From the NCBI RefSeq assembly GCF_003991405.1, contig NZ_RPEN01000159.1, forward strand, positions 310,001 through 374,000: DNA of 64,000 nt. The letters run 5' to 3'. The position numbers and the translations under genes were made by a program. Source of the DNA: Pseudorhodobacter sp. E13 (GTDB lineage Bacteria > Pseudomonadota > Alphaproteobacteria > Rhodobacterales > Rhodobacteraceae). Positions 51,725-63,374 of the stretch are shown here, one piece after another (positions within the stretch are counted from its first letter, which is position 1; every line of letters begins with the position of its first letter). A model generated the notes under the pieces. That model saw nothing but the letters and a program-made list of their open reading frames with translations. It had not been told where the DNA came from and did not search any database.

Positions 51725-52939
51725 ATGAAGCAGATTATCGTGATTGGGGCGGGGCAGGCAGGGGCCTCCTTGGTGGCGAAATTGCGCGGTCTGGGGTGCC
51801 GCGATGCGATCACCCTGATCGGGTCCGAAGCCGTGCCCCCCTATCAGCGCCCGCCGCTGTCCAAGGCCTATTTGCTGGGCGAAATGCCCGCCGAGCGCCT
51901 GTATCTGCGCCCTGCCGACTATTACGCCGAGCATGATATCACCCTGCGGCTGGGCGAAACCGTGACCGCGATTGATACGGGCATTGATACGGGCGCGCAA
52001 ACGGTCAGCCTTGGGGGGGATGTGTTGCGCTATGACGCGCTGGTGCTGACCACCGGGTCCACCCCGCGCCGCCTGCCTGCCAGCATCGGTGGCGCTCTGG
52101 GCGGCGTGTTCACCCTGCGCGATCTGTCGGACGTGGATGCGATGCGGCCCTATTTCACCCCGGGCAAGCGGGTTGTGATCGTGGGTGGCGGCTATATCGG
52201 GCTGGAAGGCGCTGCGGTGGCGGCCAAACTGGGCCTTGATGTCACCGTGCTGGAAATGGCGCCGCGCATCTTGCAACGGGTGGCGGCACCGGAAACCTCG
52301 GCGTTCTTTCGCAAATTGCATAGCGACCATGGCGTGAAAATCCTTGAGTCCACCGGGCTGGACCGGCTGCTGGGCGAAGGCCATGTGACCGCCGCGCGCC
52401 TGTCGGATGGGCGCGAAATTCCCGCCGATTTCGTGATCGTCGGCGTGGGCATCACCCCTGCCACGGGTTTGGCCGAGGCGGCGGGCATTGCGCTGGACAA
52501 CGGTATCAAAACCGATGCGCAGGGCCGCACCTCTGCCCCCAATGTTTGGGCGGCGGGCGATTGCGCAAGCTTTCCCACACCCGGCGGGCAAATGCGGCTG
52601 GAATCGGTGCCAAACGCGATTGATCAGGCCGAAGTGGTCGCCGCCAACCTGCTGGGCGCCGAAAAACCCTATATCCCGGAACCGTGGTTCTGGTCCGATC
52701 AGTTCGATATCAAACTGCAAATTGCCGGGCTGAACAGCGGCTATGACCATATCGTCACGCGCCAGACCGAAGGGGCGACCTCGTTCTGGTATTACAAGGG
52801 CGCGACCCTGCTGGCGGTGGATGCGATGAACGATCCGCGCGCCTTCATGGTGGCCAAGCGCTTGCTGGCCATGGGCAAATCCCCCGCGCCCGAGGCGGTG
52901 AGCAATCCGGAAACTGACCTGAAAGTCTTGCTGAAGTAA
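51725..52939 (+). CDS. Ferredoxin/rubredoxin reductase-like FAD enzyme
   Basis: A 404-residue pyridine-nucleotide flavoprotein. FAD binding is IGAGQAGASL at the start and VWAAGDCASF near residue 275; NADH binding is VVIVGGGYIGLEGA near residue 150; a reductase C-terminal domain ends the protein. Such enzymes feed electrons from NAD(P)H to a ferredoxin, for example for a P450 or dioxygenase, but no such partner lies in the window. Its stop shares one base with the rsmD start, so they are coupled. Confidence 0.9.
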   Translation: MKQIIVIGAGQAGASLVAKLRGLGCRDAITLIGSEAVPPYQRPPLSKAYLLGEMPAERLYLRPADYYAEHDITLRLGETVTAIDTGIDTGAQTVSLGGDVLRYDALVLTTGSTPRRLPASIGGALGGVFTLRDLSDVDAMRPYFTPGKRVVIVGGGYIGLEGAAVAAKLGLDVTVLEMAPRILQRVAAPETSAFFRKLHSDHGVKILESTGLDRLLGEGHVTAARLSDGREIPADFVIVGVGITPATGLAEAAGIALDNGIKTDAQGRTSAPNVWAAGDCASFPTPGGQMRLESVPNAIDQAEVVAANLLGAEKPYIPEPWFWSDQFDIKLQIAGLNSGYDHIVTRQTEGATSFWYYKGATLLAVDAMNDPRAFMVAKRLLAMGKSPAPEAVSNPETDLKVLLK

Positions 52940-53520
52940 TGCGGATCATTGGCGGCACCCATCGCGGCACCCATCTGGCCGATGTCGGCAAGGGCGATGC
53001 GGCGGCGCATCTGCGCCCCACATCCGACCGCGTGCGCGAGTCGGTGTTCAACCTGCTGATCAACGGCAGGCTGGATGGCGGCCCCAACCACCTGCCCGGC
53101 GCGCGGGTGCTGGACCTGTTTGCCGGCACCGGGGCCTTGGCGCTGGAGGCGCTGAGCCGGGGCGCGTCCCATGCCACGCTGGTTGATGATGGCAAGGCCG
53201 CCCTTGCCCTGATCCAGCAAAACCTGAAGATCACCCGCCAGACCGCCACGATCCTGCGCAAGAACGCGACCCAACTGCCCCCCAACACCGCCGCGCCTTA
53301 CACGCTGATCTTCCTCGATCCGCCTTACGGCAAAGCCTTGGGCGAGGCCGCGCTTGCAAGCGCCATCAAGGGCGGCTGGGTCGCCCCCGAAGCGATTGTA
53401 ATCTGGGAAGAAAACACCGCCATCACCGCCCCCGCAGGCTTTGCGCAGATCGACCAGCGCAAATACGGCGATACCACCATCACCCTGCTGCGCGCCCCCA
53501 ACCCAAAGGCCCAACCATGA
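52939..53520 (+). CDS. rsmD: 16S rRNA (guanine966-N2)-methyltransferase
   Basis: A 193-residue SAM methyltransferase that modifies G966 of 16S rRNA. RPTSDRVRESVFN near residue 27 is the RsmD signature, LDLFAGTGALALEA near 55 binds SAM and FLDPPYGKALGE near 118 carries the catalytic DPPYG. ATG 52939 begins on the last base of the preceding stop; its own stop overlaps the HAD gene (ATGA). Confidence 0.94.
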   Translation: MRIIGGTHRGTHLADVGKGDAAAHLRPTSDRVRESVFNLLINGRLDGGPNHLPGARVLDLFAGTGALALEALSRGASHATLVDDGKAALALIQQNLKITRQTATILRKNATQLPPNTAAPYTLIFLDPPYGKALGEAALASAIKGGWVAPEAIVIWEENTAITAPAGFAQIDQRKYGDTTITLLRAPNPKAQP

Positions 53521-54170
53521 CCCCCAAAGCCATCCTCTTCGATTGTGACGGCGTGCTGGTGGATAGTGAGGCCGCGGCCTTTGATCTGCTGACCGAAGAT
53601 CTTGCCCGCCACGGGCTGCACCTGACCCGCGCCGAGATGGAACAGAAATTCCTTGGCGGCACGATTGGCGGCTTGTTCACCACCGCGCGCGGGCTTGGCG
53701 CGAACCTGCCCGATGATTGGGTCGATGACTTCTATGCCCGGCTTTATGCACGCCTGGGCCAAGGCACCGCGCTGATCACAGGCGTGGCCGAGGTGCTGGA
53801 CACGCTGGATGCCGCCGGCATCCGCTATGCCGTGGGCTCCAACGGGTCGGACCAGAAAATGCAGATCACGCTGGGCCAGCACCCGGCCATTCTGGCGCGA
53901 TTCAAGGGGCACCTTTATTCCGGCCAAACACTTGGCTGCCCGAAACCCGATCCCGGCCTTTGGCTCCATGCCGCCCGCGCCTTAGGGGTAGAGCCTGCCG
54001 ATTGCGTGGTCATTGATGACAGCCCGACAGGCTGCACCGGGGCCGCCCGCGCCGGAATGCGCTGCCTTGGGCTTGCCGAACATGACGATGGCGCGCGGCT
54101 TGCCGCCACCGGGGCCGAGGTGATCCACAGCCTGCGCGACATTCCCGCAAAAATCGGGCTGGGCCTTTAA
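53517..54170 (+). CDS. HAD-family phosphatase (subfamily IA)
   Basis: A 217-residue haloacid dehalogenase-like hydrolase. Motif I is DCDGVLVDSE (nucleophile Asp at 9), motif II GSNGSD near 106, motif III Lys in GCPKPDPGLW and motif IV VVIDDSPTG. It resembles phosphoglycolate or sugar-phosphate phosphatases; substrate undetermined. ATG 53517 overlaps the rsmD stop. Dispersed motif copy D lies 15 bases after its stop. Confidence 0.9.
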   Translation: MTPKAILFDCDGVLVDSEAAAFDLLTEDLARHGLHLTRAEMEQKFLGGTIGGLFTTARGLGANLPDDWVDDFYARLYARLGQGTALITGVAEVLDTLDAAGIRYAVGSNGSDQKMQITLGQHPAILARFKGHLYSGQTLGCPKPDPGLWLHAARALGVEPADCVVIDDSPTGCTGAARAGMRCLGLAEHDDGARLAATGAEVIHSLRDIPAKIGLGL

Positions 54171-54184
54171 TCGCGCCGCCCTGA

Positions 54185-54205
54185 TTTCATCTTGGCAAAA
54201 ATACC
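54185..54205 (+). repeat. Dispersed intergenic motif, copy D
   Basis: Identical over 21 bases to copy C at 49791 (TTTCATCTTGGCAAAAATAC and a final C). It lies between the convergent HAD and map genes. Confidence 0.7.
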
Positions 54206-54241
54206 TATACCCGGCCCGCCACAGCCGCAGCGCCCAAAGGG

Positions 54242-55033
54242 TCAGCCCGCAAAGGCCGCTTTGTAAAGCCCGCCGGGCGAAAGCGTGAAAATCTCGGCCC
54301 CCGTCGCGGTCACACCGATGGAATGTTCATATTGCGCGGAAAGCGACTTGTCCCGCGTCACCGCGGTCCAGTCATCGGCCAGCACTTTGGTTTCCGGACG
54401 GCCCAGATTGACCATGGGCTCAATGGTAAAGAACATGCCTTCTTCCAGCACGGCCCCCGCCCCCGGTCGCCCATAATGCAGCACATTCGGCGGCGCGTGG
54501 AACACGCGGCCCAGCCCGTGTCCGCAGAAATCGCGCACCACCGACATACGCTGCGCCTCGACATAGGATTGGATGGCATAGCCGATATCGCCAAAGGTAT
54601 TGCCCGGCTTCACCGCCTCAATCCCTTTCATCAGGCTGTCATGCGTCACCTCGATCAACCGGGCCGCCTTGCGCGACAAGCTGCCAGCGGCATACATCCG
54701 GCTGGTATCACCGAACCAGCCATCCACGATCACGGTGACGTCGATGTTCAGGATGTCGCCATCCTTGATCACCTTACCGCCCGGAATTCCGTGGCACACC
54801 ACATGGTTGACCGAAATGCAGGAAGCATGCTGATAGCCGCGATAGCCGATGGTGGCAGAGGTGACGCCGCGCCGCGTCACTTCGGCGGTGATGAAATCAT
54901 CCAGCGCCTCTGTGGTCACACCCGGCACCACCAATGGCCCGACCAGATCCAATATCTCGGCGGCAACCCGGCCCGCTGCATGCATGCCCGCGAAATCCGC
55001 ATCCTCATAGATGCGAATGCCGTCCTTTGTCAT
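54242..55033 (-). CDS. map: Methionine aminopeptidase
   Basis: A 263-residue type I enzyme that removes the initiator Met. The pita-bread metal ligands are Asp in LNIDVTVIVDGWFGDTSRM, His in HGLGRVFH, Glu in FTIEPMV and the final Glu in QYEHSIGVT; HGIPGGK is also normal. ATG 55033 gives the family N-terminus TKDGIRIYEDADF; TTG 55054 is an alternative upstream start. It is divergent from the MoaB/CinA gene. Confidence 0.95.
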   Translation of the reverse strand: MTKDGIRIYEDADFAGMHAAGRVAAEILDLVGPLVVPGVTTEALDDFITAEVTRRGVTSATIGYRGYQHASCISVNHVVCHGIPGGKVIKDGDILNIDVTVIVDGWFGDTSRMYAAGSLSRKAARLIEVTHDSLMKGIEAVKPGNTFGDIGYAIQSYVEAQRMSVVRDFCGHGLGRVFHAPPNVLHYGRPGAGAVLEEGMFFTIEPMVNLGRPETKVLADDWTAVTRDKSLSAQYEHSIGVTATGAEIFTLSPGGLYKAAFAG

Positions 55034-55193
55034 CCGTCCGCGCGTATCTTCCAAAGTTCCGGCCTCGTCTGGTTCGCTTTTCCCTTAAATAGGCCCGCAA
55101 GCGGAAAATGGCCAGACCCTGCGGCAATCCTTGTTTGAAACCGCCCCGGCCGCGCCCTATACCTTGGGGCGAACCCAAAACAAGGACCGTGCC

Positions 55194-55916
55194 ATGCCTA
55201 ACCCTACTGCTGCGATGCTGGTGATCGGCGATGAAATTCTGTCGGGCCGCACCCGTGACAGCAACATGCACTATTTGGCGGGGGAGCTGACGCGCCACGG
55301 CATCACGCTGGCCGAGGCGCGCGTGGTATCCGATGACAGCGCCGCGATCATCGCTGCGGTAAATGCCCTGCGCGCGGCCTATGACCATGTGTTCACATCG
55401 GGCGGCATCGGCCCCACCCATGACGACATCACCGCCGAGGCGATTGCCGCCGCATTTGGCGTGCCCATCACCAAGCGCGCCGATGCGATGGCGCTACTGG
55501 CCGCGCATTACGACCGTCAGGGCATGGACTTCAACGAGGCACGGCAACGCATGGCCCGCATCCCCGATGGGGCCAGCCTGATCGACAACCCGATTTCCAT
55601 CGCGCCGGGGTTCACGCTTGGCAATGTGCATGTGATGGCCGGGGTGCCGAATATCTTTCAATCCATGGTCGCCAGTGTGCTGCCCACCCTGACCGGCGGC
55701 GCGCCATTGCTCAGCCAGTCGCTGCGTGTCCATCGCGGCGAGGGGGAGGTTGCGGCCCCGTTTGGCGCGTTGGCCGCAGAATTCCCCGATTTGTCGATGG
55801 GGTCTTACCCGTTCACCAGCAACGGCGCTTATGGCACCAATCTGGTGATCCGGGGCACCGATGCCGCGCGGATTGATGCAGCGATGACCCGGCTTGCGGC
55901 GCTGTTCCCGGCATGA
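55194..55916 (+). CDS. MoaB/CinA-type molybdopterin-binding domain protein
   Basis: A 240-residue protein with the molybdopterin-binding fold of MogA and the CinA N-terminal domain: VIGDEILSGRTRDSN at the start and TSGGIGPTHDDIT near residue 65. It lacks the C-terminal deamidase of full CinA, so it is the short form common in alphaproteobacteria, annotated as competence/damage-inducible protein A, with uncertain function. ATG 55194 follows AAGGACC. Its stop overlaps the GNAT start. Confidence 0.88.
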   Translation: MPNPTAAMLVIGDEILSGRTRDSNMHYLAGELTRHGITLAEARVVSDDSAAIIAAVNALRAAYDHVFTSGGIGPTHDDITAEAIAAAFGVPITKRADAMALLAAHYDRQGMDFNEARQRMARIPDGASLIDNPISIAPGFTLGNVHVMAGVPNIFQSMVASVLPTLTGGAPLLSQSLRVHRGEGEVAAPFGALAAEFPDLSMGSYPFTSNGAYGTNLVIRGTDAARIDAAMTRLAALFPA

Positions 55917-56623
55917 CGCCCGACTGGTTCTATACGGCGCTGGAACAGACATGGCCGGCCGCCAGCCTTCGGCGCGCAGGCCCTTGGCTGATCCGGGAAG
56001 GACGCGGCGGCGGGCAGCGCGTTTCGGCGGCCACCGCCGAAGATGCGGTGACGGATGCGGATATCCCACAGGCCGAGGCCGCGATGCAGGCGCTGGGGCA
56101 AGCGCCGCTGTTCATGCTGCGCGACAGCGATACCGGGCTGGATGCCTTGCTGGCCGCGCGCGGCTATCGCAAACATGACCCGGTGGTCGCCTATGCCGCG
56201 CCCACTACCACGCTCGCCACGCCAGCACCATCGGCGATGGCCGCCTTTCCCATTTGGCCACCGCTGAGCATTGCCACCCAACTCTGGGCCGATGCCGGAA
56301 TCGGGCCGGGGCGCATCGCGGTGATGGAGCGGGTGCAGGGGCCGAAAACCGTGCTGCTGGGCCGGGTGAATGATCGCGCCTCGGGCGTGGCATTTGTCGC
56401 CTGCCACGGGGAAACCGCCATGCTGCACGCGCTGGAGGTGGTGCCAAGCCAGCGTCGGCAGGGTTCCGCCAACAATATCATGCGGATGGCAGCGGTTTGG
56501 GCCCAAGATCATGGGGCAACGCGGCTGTGTCTTGCCGTGACCGAGGCGAACACAACTGCGCGCGCGCTCTATGCTTCCCTTGGAATGGAAGTTGTGGGAA
56601 CATATCACTACCGGAAGAAATAA
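55913..56623 (+). CDS. GNAT-family N-acetyltransferase
   Basis: A 236-residue protein whose C-terminal half is a GNAT domain. The acetyl-CoA loop is VVPSQRRQGSANNIMR near residue 185, followed by LAVTEANTTARALYASLGMEVVGTYHYRKK, the standard final strands. The N-terminal half resembles a second degenerate GNAT fold. Substrate unknown. ATG 55913 overlaps the MoaB/CinA stop; the OmpA gene follows after 23 bases. Confidence 0.85.
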   Translation: MTPDWFYTALEQTWPAASLRRAGPWLIREGRGGGQRVSAATAEDAVTDADIPQAEAAMQALGQAPLFMLRDSDTGLDALLAARGYRKHDPVVAYAAPTTTLATPAPSAMAAFPIWPPLSIATQLWADAGIGPGRIAVMERVQGPKTVLLGRVNDRASGVAFVACHGETAMLHALEVVPSQRRQGSANNIMRMAAVWAQDHGATRLCLAVTEANTTARALYASLGMEVVGTYHYRKK

Positions 56624-56646
56624 CCCACTGAGAGGGGGCCGGAGCA

Positions 56647-57675
56647 GTGACACGCTATCGCTATGCAATGCCGCGCAAGGCCCGGCCTGCGCCCGTTTGG
56701 GCGGGGATGGCCCTGCTGTGCGGGCTGGTTGCGGCCCCGGCAGGCGCGCTGACGCTTGAATTCCCCGGCCCCGCCACTCCTGCCGCCACGCAACGCGCCA
56801 ACGGGGCCAGCTATCCTTTGCCCACGGCCCGCTGGGAAAAATCCGGCCTGCCGACCAAGCTGATCGAAGGCACGGTCGAACGCACCGCTTGGCATGTCGA
56901 CGCGCCCAAACTGTCCAGCCTTGACCTGATGAAACCCCTGCGCGCGCAAATCATCAACGCCGGGTTTCAGCCGGTGTTCGAATGCGAAACCGAGGGCTGC
57001 GGCGGCTTTGACTTCCGCTTTGCGACCGAGGTGATGGCCGAACCCGATATGCATGTCGATCTTGGCGATTTCCGCTTTCTGTCGGCACAACGGCAAGGCG
57101 CGGCGGGGATAGAGGCGATTGGCCTTCTGGTCAGCCGCTCGGCCAGCAAGGGCTTTGTGCAGATCACCCGCGCTGTGGCCGATGATGGCCCGCCGATGTT
57201 TGCCGCGACCAATAAGGTGGGCACCGGCCTTGCCCCGGCTTCGGGGGATACGGTCACGCTTGCCACCTCCAACCGTCCGCCGCTATTGCCCAGCAAGAAC
57301 AGCGGCGTGGCGCGGCTGGTCACAGGGGGCGCGGTGGTGCTGGAAGGGCTGGATTTCGGCACCGGCTCCACCGAACTGACCGAAGGGCGCTATGACTCGC
57401 TTGCCGCCTTGGCGCGCTGGTTGACCGAGAACCCGGATAAAACCGTGGCGCTTGTGGGCCATACCGATGCCTCTGGCGGGTTGGACGCAAATATCACCAT
57501 TTCCAAGCGCCGCGCGGCCTCGGTGCGGGCGCGGCTGATACAGGCTTACGGCATCCCCGCCGCCCAGATAGAGGCGCAAGGCGTAGGCTATCTGTCACCG
57601 ATTGACAGCAACCTGACCGAAGAAGGCCGCCAGAAAAACCGAAGGGTCGAGGCCATATTGACCTCGACCCAATAG
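56647..57675 (+). CDS. OmpA-family outer-membrane protein
   Basis: A 342-residue protein with a signal peptide (residues 1-34), an N-terminal domain of unknown type (about 45-200, with a Cys pair in ECETEGCGGFDF) and a C-terminal OmpA peptidoglycan-binding domain at about 235-342 (LVGHTDASGGLDANITISKRRA and the final GRQKNRRVEA). It should tether envelope and peptidoglycan. GTG 56647 has GCCGGAGCA before it and gives the signal peptide. Convergent with the LysR gene. Confidence 0.9.
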   Translation: MTRYRYAMPRKARPAPVWAGMALLCGLVAAPAGALTLEFPGPATPAATQRANGASYPLPTARWEKSGLPTKLIEGTVERTAWHVDAPKLSSLDLMKPLRAQIINAGFQPVFECETEGCGGFDFRFATEVMAEPDMHVDLGDFRFLSAQRQGAAGIEAIGLLVSRSASKGFVQITRAVADDGPPMFAATNKVGTGLAPASGDTVTLATSNRPPLLPSKNSGVARLVTGGAVVLEGLDFGTGSTELTEGRYDSLAALARWLTENPDKTVALVGHTDASGGLDANITISKRRAASVRARLIQAYGIPAAQIEAQGVGYLSPIDSNLTEEGRQKNRRVEAILTSTQ

Positions 57676-57702
57676 CAGACCGGGAAAACGTAAGGTCCGC
57701 TA

Positions 57703-58608
57703 TTACCAGTTATCCGGCCCTTTGTCGGCATAGCGCCGCGCCAGAAAATCAATGAAGGCCCGCACTTTGGGTTGGGTAAAGCGCCCCGGCGGATAGACCG
57801 CGTAAACCCCCAGCGTTTCCACCGGAAGGCCGGGAATAGCCTCCTCTACCTGCCCTTGCTTAAGCGCATCGGCATAGAGGAATGACGGCAGATAAGCGAT
57901 GCCAAGCCCCGAAATCGCAGCGTTCAGCAAGGATTGCCCGTCATTCACGGTCAACCAACCTGCGGTGCGCACTTGCCGCTTTTCGCCCGATGCGGCCGGA
58001 ATTTTCCACACATTGCCATTGGCTTGGTTGGAATAATGCAGCAGCTTATGCTCGTTCAGATCGTCGATTTTCATCGGGCGGCCGAATTTCTGGAAATAGC
58101 TGGGCGAGGCGATCATGCGCTTCGTCGTTTCCGTCAATTTGCGGGCGCGCAGGCTGCTGTCTTCCAGATCACCGATCCGCACAGCCATATCAAAACCTTC
58201 GGAAATCAGTTCCACATAGCGGTTGTTCAGCACCATGTTGACGGTGATATCGGGATATTCCAGCAGGAAATCCCCCAGAATGGGTGACAGCAGGTTCACC
58301 CCGAAATCGGTGGCCACAGAAATCCGCAACAGGCCAGACGGCGCGGATTGCATCGAGGTGACAAGCGCATCCGCCTCGCCTGCATCATTCAGCACCCGGC
58401 GGGCGCGGTCATAATAGGCAAGGCCAATTTCGGTTGGGCTAACGCGGCGGGTCGTGCGGTTGAGCAAACGGGCGCCCAAGCGCGCCTCCAGTGCCGATAC
58501 ATGCTTGGAGACGGCGGATTTCGAGATCCCCATCTTTTTGGCCGCATCGGTGAAGCCCCCTTGATCCACCACGGTGGCGAAAGCTTCCATTTCGGTTAGT
58601 CGGTCCAT
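57703..58608 (-). CDS. LysR-family transcriptional regulator
   Basis: A 301-residue regulator with an N-terminal winged HTH (LTEMEAFATVVDQGGFTDAAKK, then SKSAVSKHVSALEARLGARL) and a co-inducer domain (about 90-300). The form belongs to the CrgA-like group. ATG 58608 has GGGGAAAAC before it; ATG 58620 is in frame just upstream. The nearest divergent gene is the EF-hand protein, 350 bases away, so its target is not obvious. Confidence 0.92.
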   Translation of the reverse strand: MDRLTEMEAFATVVDQGGFTDAAKKMGISKSAVSKHVSALEARLGARLLNRTTRRVSPTEIGLAYYDRARRVLNDAGEADALVTSMQSAPSGLLRISVATDFGVNLLSPILGDFLLEYPDITVNMVLNNRYVELISEGFDMAVRIGDLEDSSLRARKLTETTKRMIASPSYFQKFGRPMKIDDLNEHKLLHYSNQANGNVWKIPAASGEKRQVRTAGWLTVNDGQSLLNAAISGLGIAYLPSFLYADALKQGQVEEAIPGLPVETLGVYAVYPPGRFTQPKVRAFIDFLARRYADKGPDNW

Positions 58609-58958
58609 TGTTTTCCCCATGCGGTAAGTGCAGGTCTATGCCCCTTACTGTTCCCCAAATCGGGCAAGATAGGGGCGCTGACGCGGCCAGTCCGGGGTAT
58701 TTGCGAGGATCGTTAATGGCAGCGCAACAAAACGCGCCCGGCGAAAGGGCGCGGATTCGGGGTATTTGCAGCGGCGGAAAAAGGGGGGCCACCGCGCCAT
58801 CGGCGGAAGAATGTTCTGCGTTTTCCTGCCAACAGGCGGCATTCCGGCGGGGGTTTCCGCCTATGCGTGTTAGGGTTGGAAACCTGTTCCTGACCCGGCT
58901 AGCCATTGGGGTAAGCGCTGGCATGGTGCCACCGCGACCCTGTGAAAAGGAACATGAT
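58609..58958. other. Intergenic region between LysR and EF-hand genes (350 bases)
   Basis: No gene is supported here. It holds CGGGGTATTTGC twice (58693-58704 and 58758-58769), which on the minus strand resembles the core of the dispersed motif, and a perfect hairpin CGCGCCC-GGCGAAA-GGGCGCG at 58733-58753. The EF-hand promoter must be in the right-hand part. Confidence 0.5.
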
Positions 58959-59204
58959 ATGACCCGTTTGATGATCGCCCTTGGCCTTGTGGCTGGCCTG
59001 ACCGCTGCCCCCGTTCTGGCGCAAGACGCCCCCACCATTGCCGATACCGATGGCAATGGCCTGTGGTCGATGGAGGAATTGAAAGCCGCCTACCCCAGCC
59101 TGACCGAAGAAACCTTTGCCGCGATGGACACGTCAGCGGATGGTCAGATTGATCAGGCAGAGCTTGACGCCGCGATGGGGGCCAAGCTGCTGATGGCAGA
59201 ATAA
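58959..59204 (+). CDS. Small secreted EF-hand protein
   Basis: An 81-residue protein with a signal peptide (residues 1-21, ending VLAQ) and two EF-hand calcium loops: DTDGNGLWSMEE near residue 29 and DTSADGQIDQAE near residue 57, both with acidic residues at positions 1, 5 (Asn in the first) and 12. It should be periplasmic and may bind calcium. AAAAGGAAC stands before ATG 58959; the frame is open upstream to 58608 but has no support. Convergent with the HExxH protein gene, 8 bases away. Confidence 0.85.
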   Translation: MTRLMIALGLVAGLTAAPVLAQDAPTIADTDGNGLWSMEELKAAYPSLTEETFAAMDTSADGQIDQAELDAAMGAKLLMAE

Positions 59205-59211
59205 ACCCCCG

Positions 59212-61943
<2,732 letters not shown>

Positions 61944-61980
61944 TCACGCCCAACGCCGCGTCACTCCACCCCTAACCCGC

Positions 61981-62041
61981 TTTCTTTTCGGCACAAATAT
62001 CCCGGGGGGAATGGCCGTAAGGCCAGGGGGGCAGCGCCCCC
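61981..62041 (+). repeat. Dispersed motif copy E with two hairpins
   Basis: TTTCTTTTCGGCACAAATAT then CCC (61981-62003), followed by TGGCC-GTAA-GGCCA (62012-62025) and GGGGGC-AGC-GCCCCC (62027-62041). The same order of motif, palindrome and G/C hairpin occurs at copy B. It sits between two minus-strand genes, so it is antisense to their transcripts. Confidence 0.55.
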
Positions 62042-62063
62042 GCACCGCCCGGCGCGGAAGGGC

Positions 62064-62438
62064 TCAGCCCATCGTCTCCAGACAATGCCGCCTAAACGCG
62101 CGTTTCAACATGTCCAGCTCTGCCCGCAGCAGGTCCAGTTCCGCGCGGATGTCATCTTCCATCGCCACCCCGGTGATGATGGTGAAATGCCCCAGCTTGT
62201 CACCCGATACCGCATCGCGGATCAAAAACGTCTGCACCCCTTCGGACAACACCTCCACCGGAATCGGCACGCGCACCGCCCAATCGCCGGGACGGTCAGG
62301 CATCTCAGTGACGCTGGTGCCCGCCACCGGGGCCTCCAGATGCAGCACCTCCAGCAAGGGCTGGCCGGAGACCCCGCTCAGCACCCCTTCCCAAACGCCT
62401 GCCCGCAGCCGCGTCTTGACCAGCTTGGCTTCACCCAT
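62064..62438 (-). CDS. Conserved uncharacterised protein
   Basis: A 124-residue cytoplasmic protein: KLVKTRLRAGVWEGVLSG at the start, a beta-rich middle (DWAVRVPIPVEVLSEGVQTFLI) and a C-terminal coiled helix (EDDIRAELDLLRAELDMLKRAF). No family recognised. It is 24 bases downstream of the DUF6478-like gene on the same strand, likely one transcript. Codon use is normal for the window. Confidence 0.75.
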   Translation of the reverse strand: MGEAKLVKTRLRAGVWEGVLSGVSGQPLLEVLHLEAPVAGTSVTEMPDRPGDWAVRVPIPVEVLSEGVQTFLIRDAVSGDKLGHFTIITGVAMEDDIRAELDLLRAELDMLKRAFRRHCLETMG

Positions 62439-62462
62439 CTTGCGGCCCCAATTCTGCTTGCA

Positions 62463-63236
62463 TCACAATTCCGCCCTCGGCCTGCGCGAGAAGGTCACAT
62501 CCCGCAGGATGATCTGGTTCATCTCTGGCCCTTCAAAGATCAGATCGACCCAGATCCGCTCCACCCGCTTTTCATTCAGCTTGGTATAGGCAAGGTCAAA
62601 TTCCACCTTCACCTCTTCCTCGTTCAAGGGCAATTCGCGCACGACCTGTTCCACATTGGGCCCGTGCTTGATGTTCAACCGCGCAAAGATTTCCAGCGGT
62701 TTTTCCATTTCCACAATCGCATCCAACCGGATCAGATGGGTCAGGCGCAGCCCCTCTACCGCGTCGGGTGGCAGTTCCAGCACCAGCGACAGGAAAGAGC
62801 CATCAAACCGGAACACATCCATCCGCACGCCAAACGGCGCCAGATCGGATTCGCGGGTATTGCGGATCTGGCGCACCGTCAATTCACTGCGGCGGCAATC
62901 GTGGAACACGGTCGCCCCGTCACAAATCATCGCCTTGTTCAGCACCGAGGAAAACCCCGGCACCGGAATCGGGCCTTTCCACAGCATCGGCCGCCAGGCC
63001 CAATCTGTCCCCATCGGTTTGCGGATCGCGTTAGAGCCGATGACAGGCAGCGCCAGTTGATGCTCGGCCAGATGGATCACCCGGTCCAGATTGCGCCGCA
63101 GCGCCAAGGCTTGCCCGCGATAGCGCCGCAGGCTTTCCAGATCCAGACCATTGGCAAAATCCGCAAGCCTGCGCCAGCGCCGCAAGACACTGCGATGCAT
63201 CAGCTTGTCGATCAGACGGTCGCCTTGTTTTGCCAT
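62463..63236 (-). CDS. DUF6478-like conserved protein
   Basis: A 257-residue protein conserved, as far as I know, in Rhodobacterales and annotated as DUF6478; I am not certain of the number. It has a basic start (RLIDKLMHRSVLRRWRRLADFA), TDWAWRPMLWKGPI near residue 82 and a beta-rich remainder ending FSRRPRAEL. No motif for catalysis is seen. ATG 63236 (AGAAGAGAG before it) is used rather than GTG 63251. Followed closely by the gene at 62064. Confidence 0.75.
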   Translation of the reverse strand: MAKQGDRLIDKLMHRSVLRRWRRLADFANGLDLESLRRYRGQALALRRNLDRVIHLAEHQLALPVIGSNAIRKPMGTDWAWRPMLWKGPIPVPGFSSVLNKAMICDGATVFHDCRRSELTVRQIRNTRESDLAPFGVRMDVFRFDGSFLSLVLELPPDAVEGLRLTHLIRLDAIVEMEKPLEIFARLNIKHGPNVEQVVRELPLNEEEVKVEFDLAYTKLNEKRVERIWVDLIFEGPEMNQIILRDVTFSRRPRAEL

Positions 63237-63374
63237 GCTCTCTTCTGTCACTTCCGCTTGTTGCCACAGATATTGTTGATCATATGGAAACGATTCCTTT
63301 ATTCACACAAAATCGTTAAGACTCCACCCCCGCAAACAGCATTACCAAAAAATTAACGCCCGCATCCGCGCGGG

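Noticed and set aside
58960-59204. EF-hand protein as substrate of the type I secretion pair
   Set aside because: It has an ordinary Sec signal peptide and is 13 kb away, so there is no support for the link.
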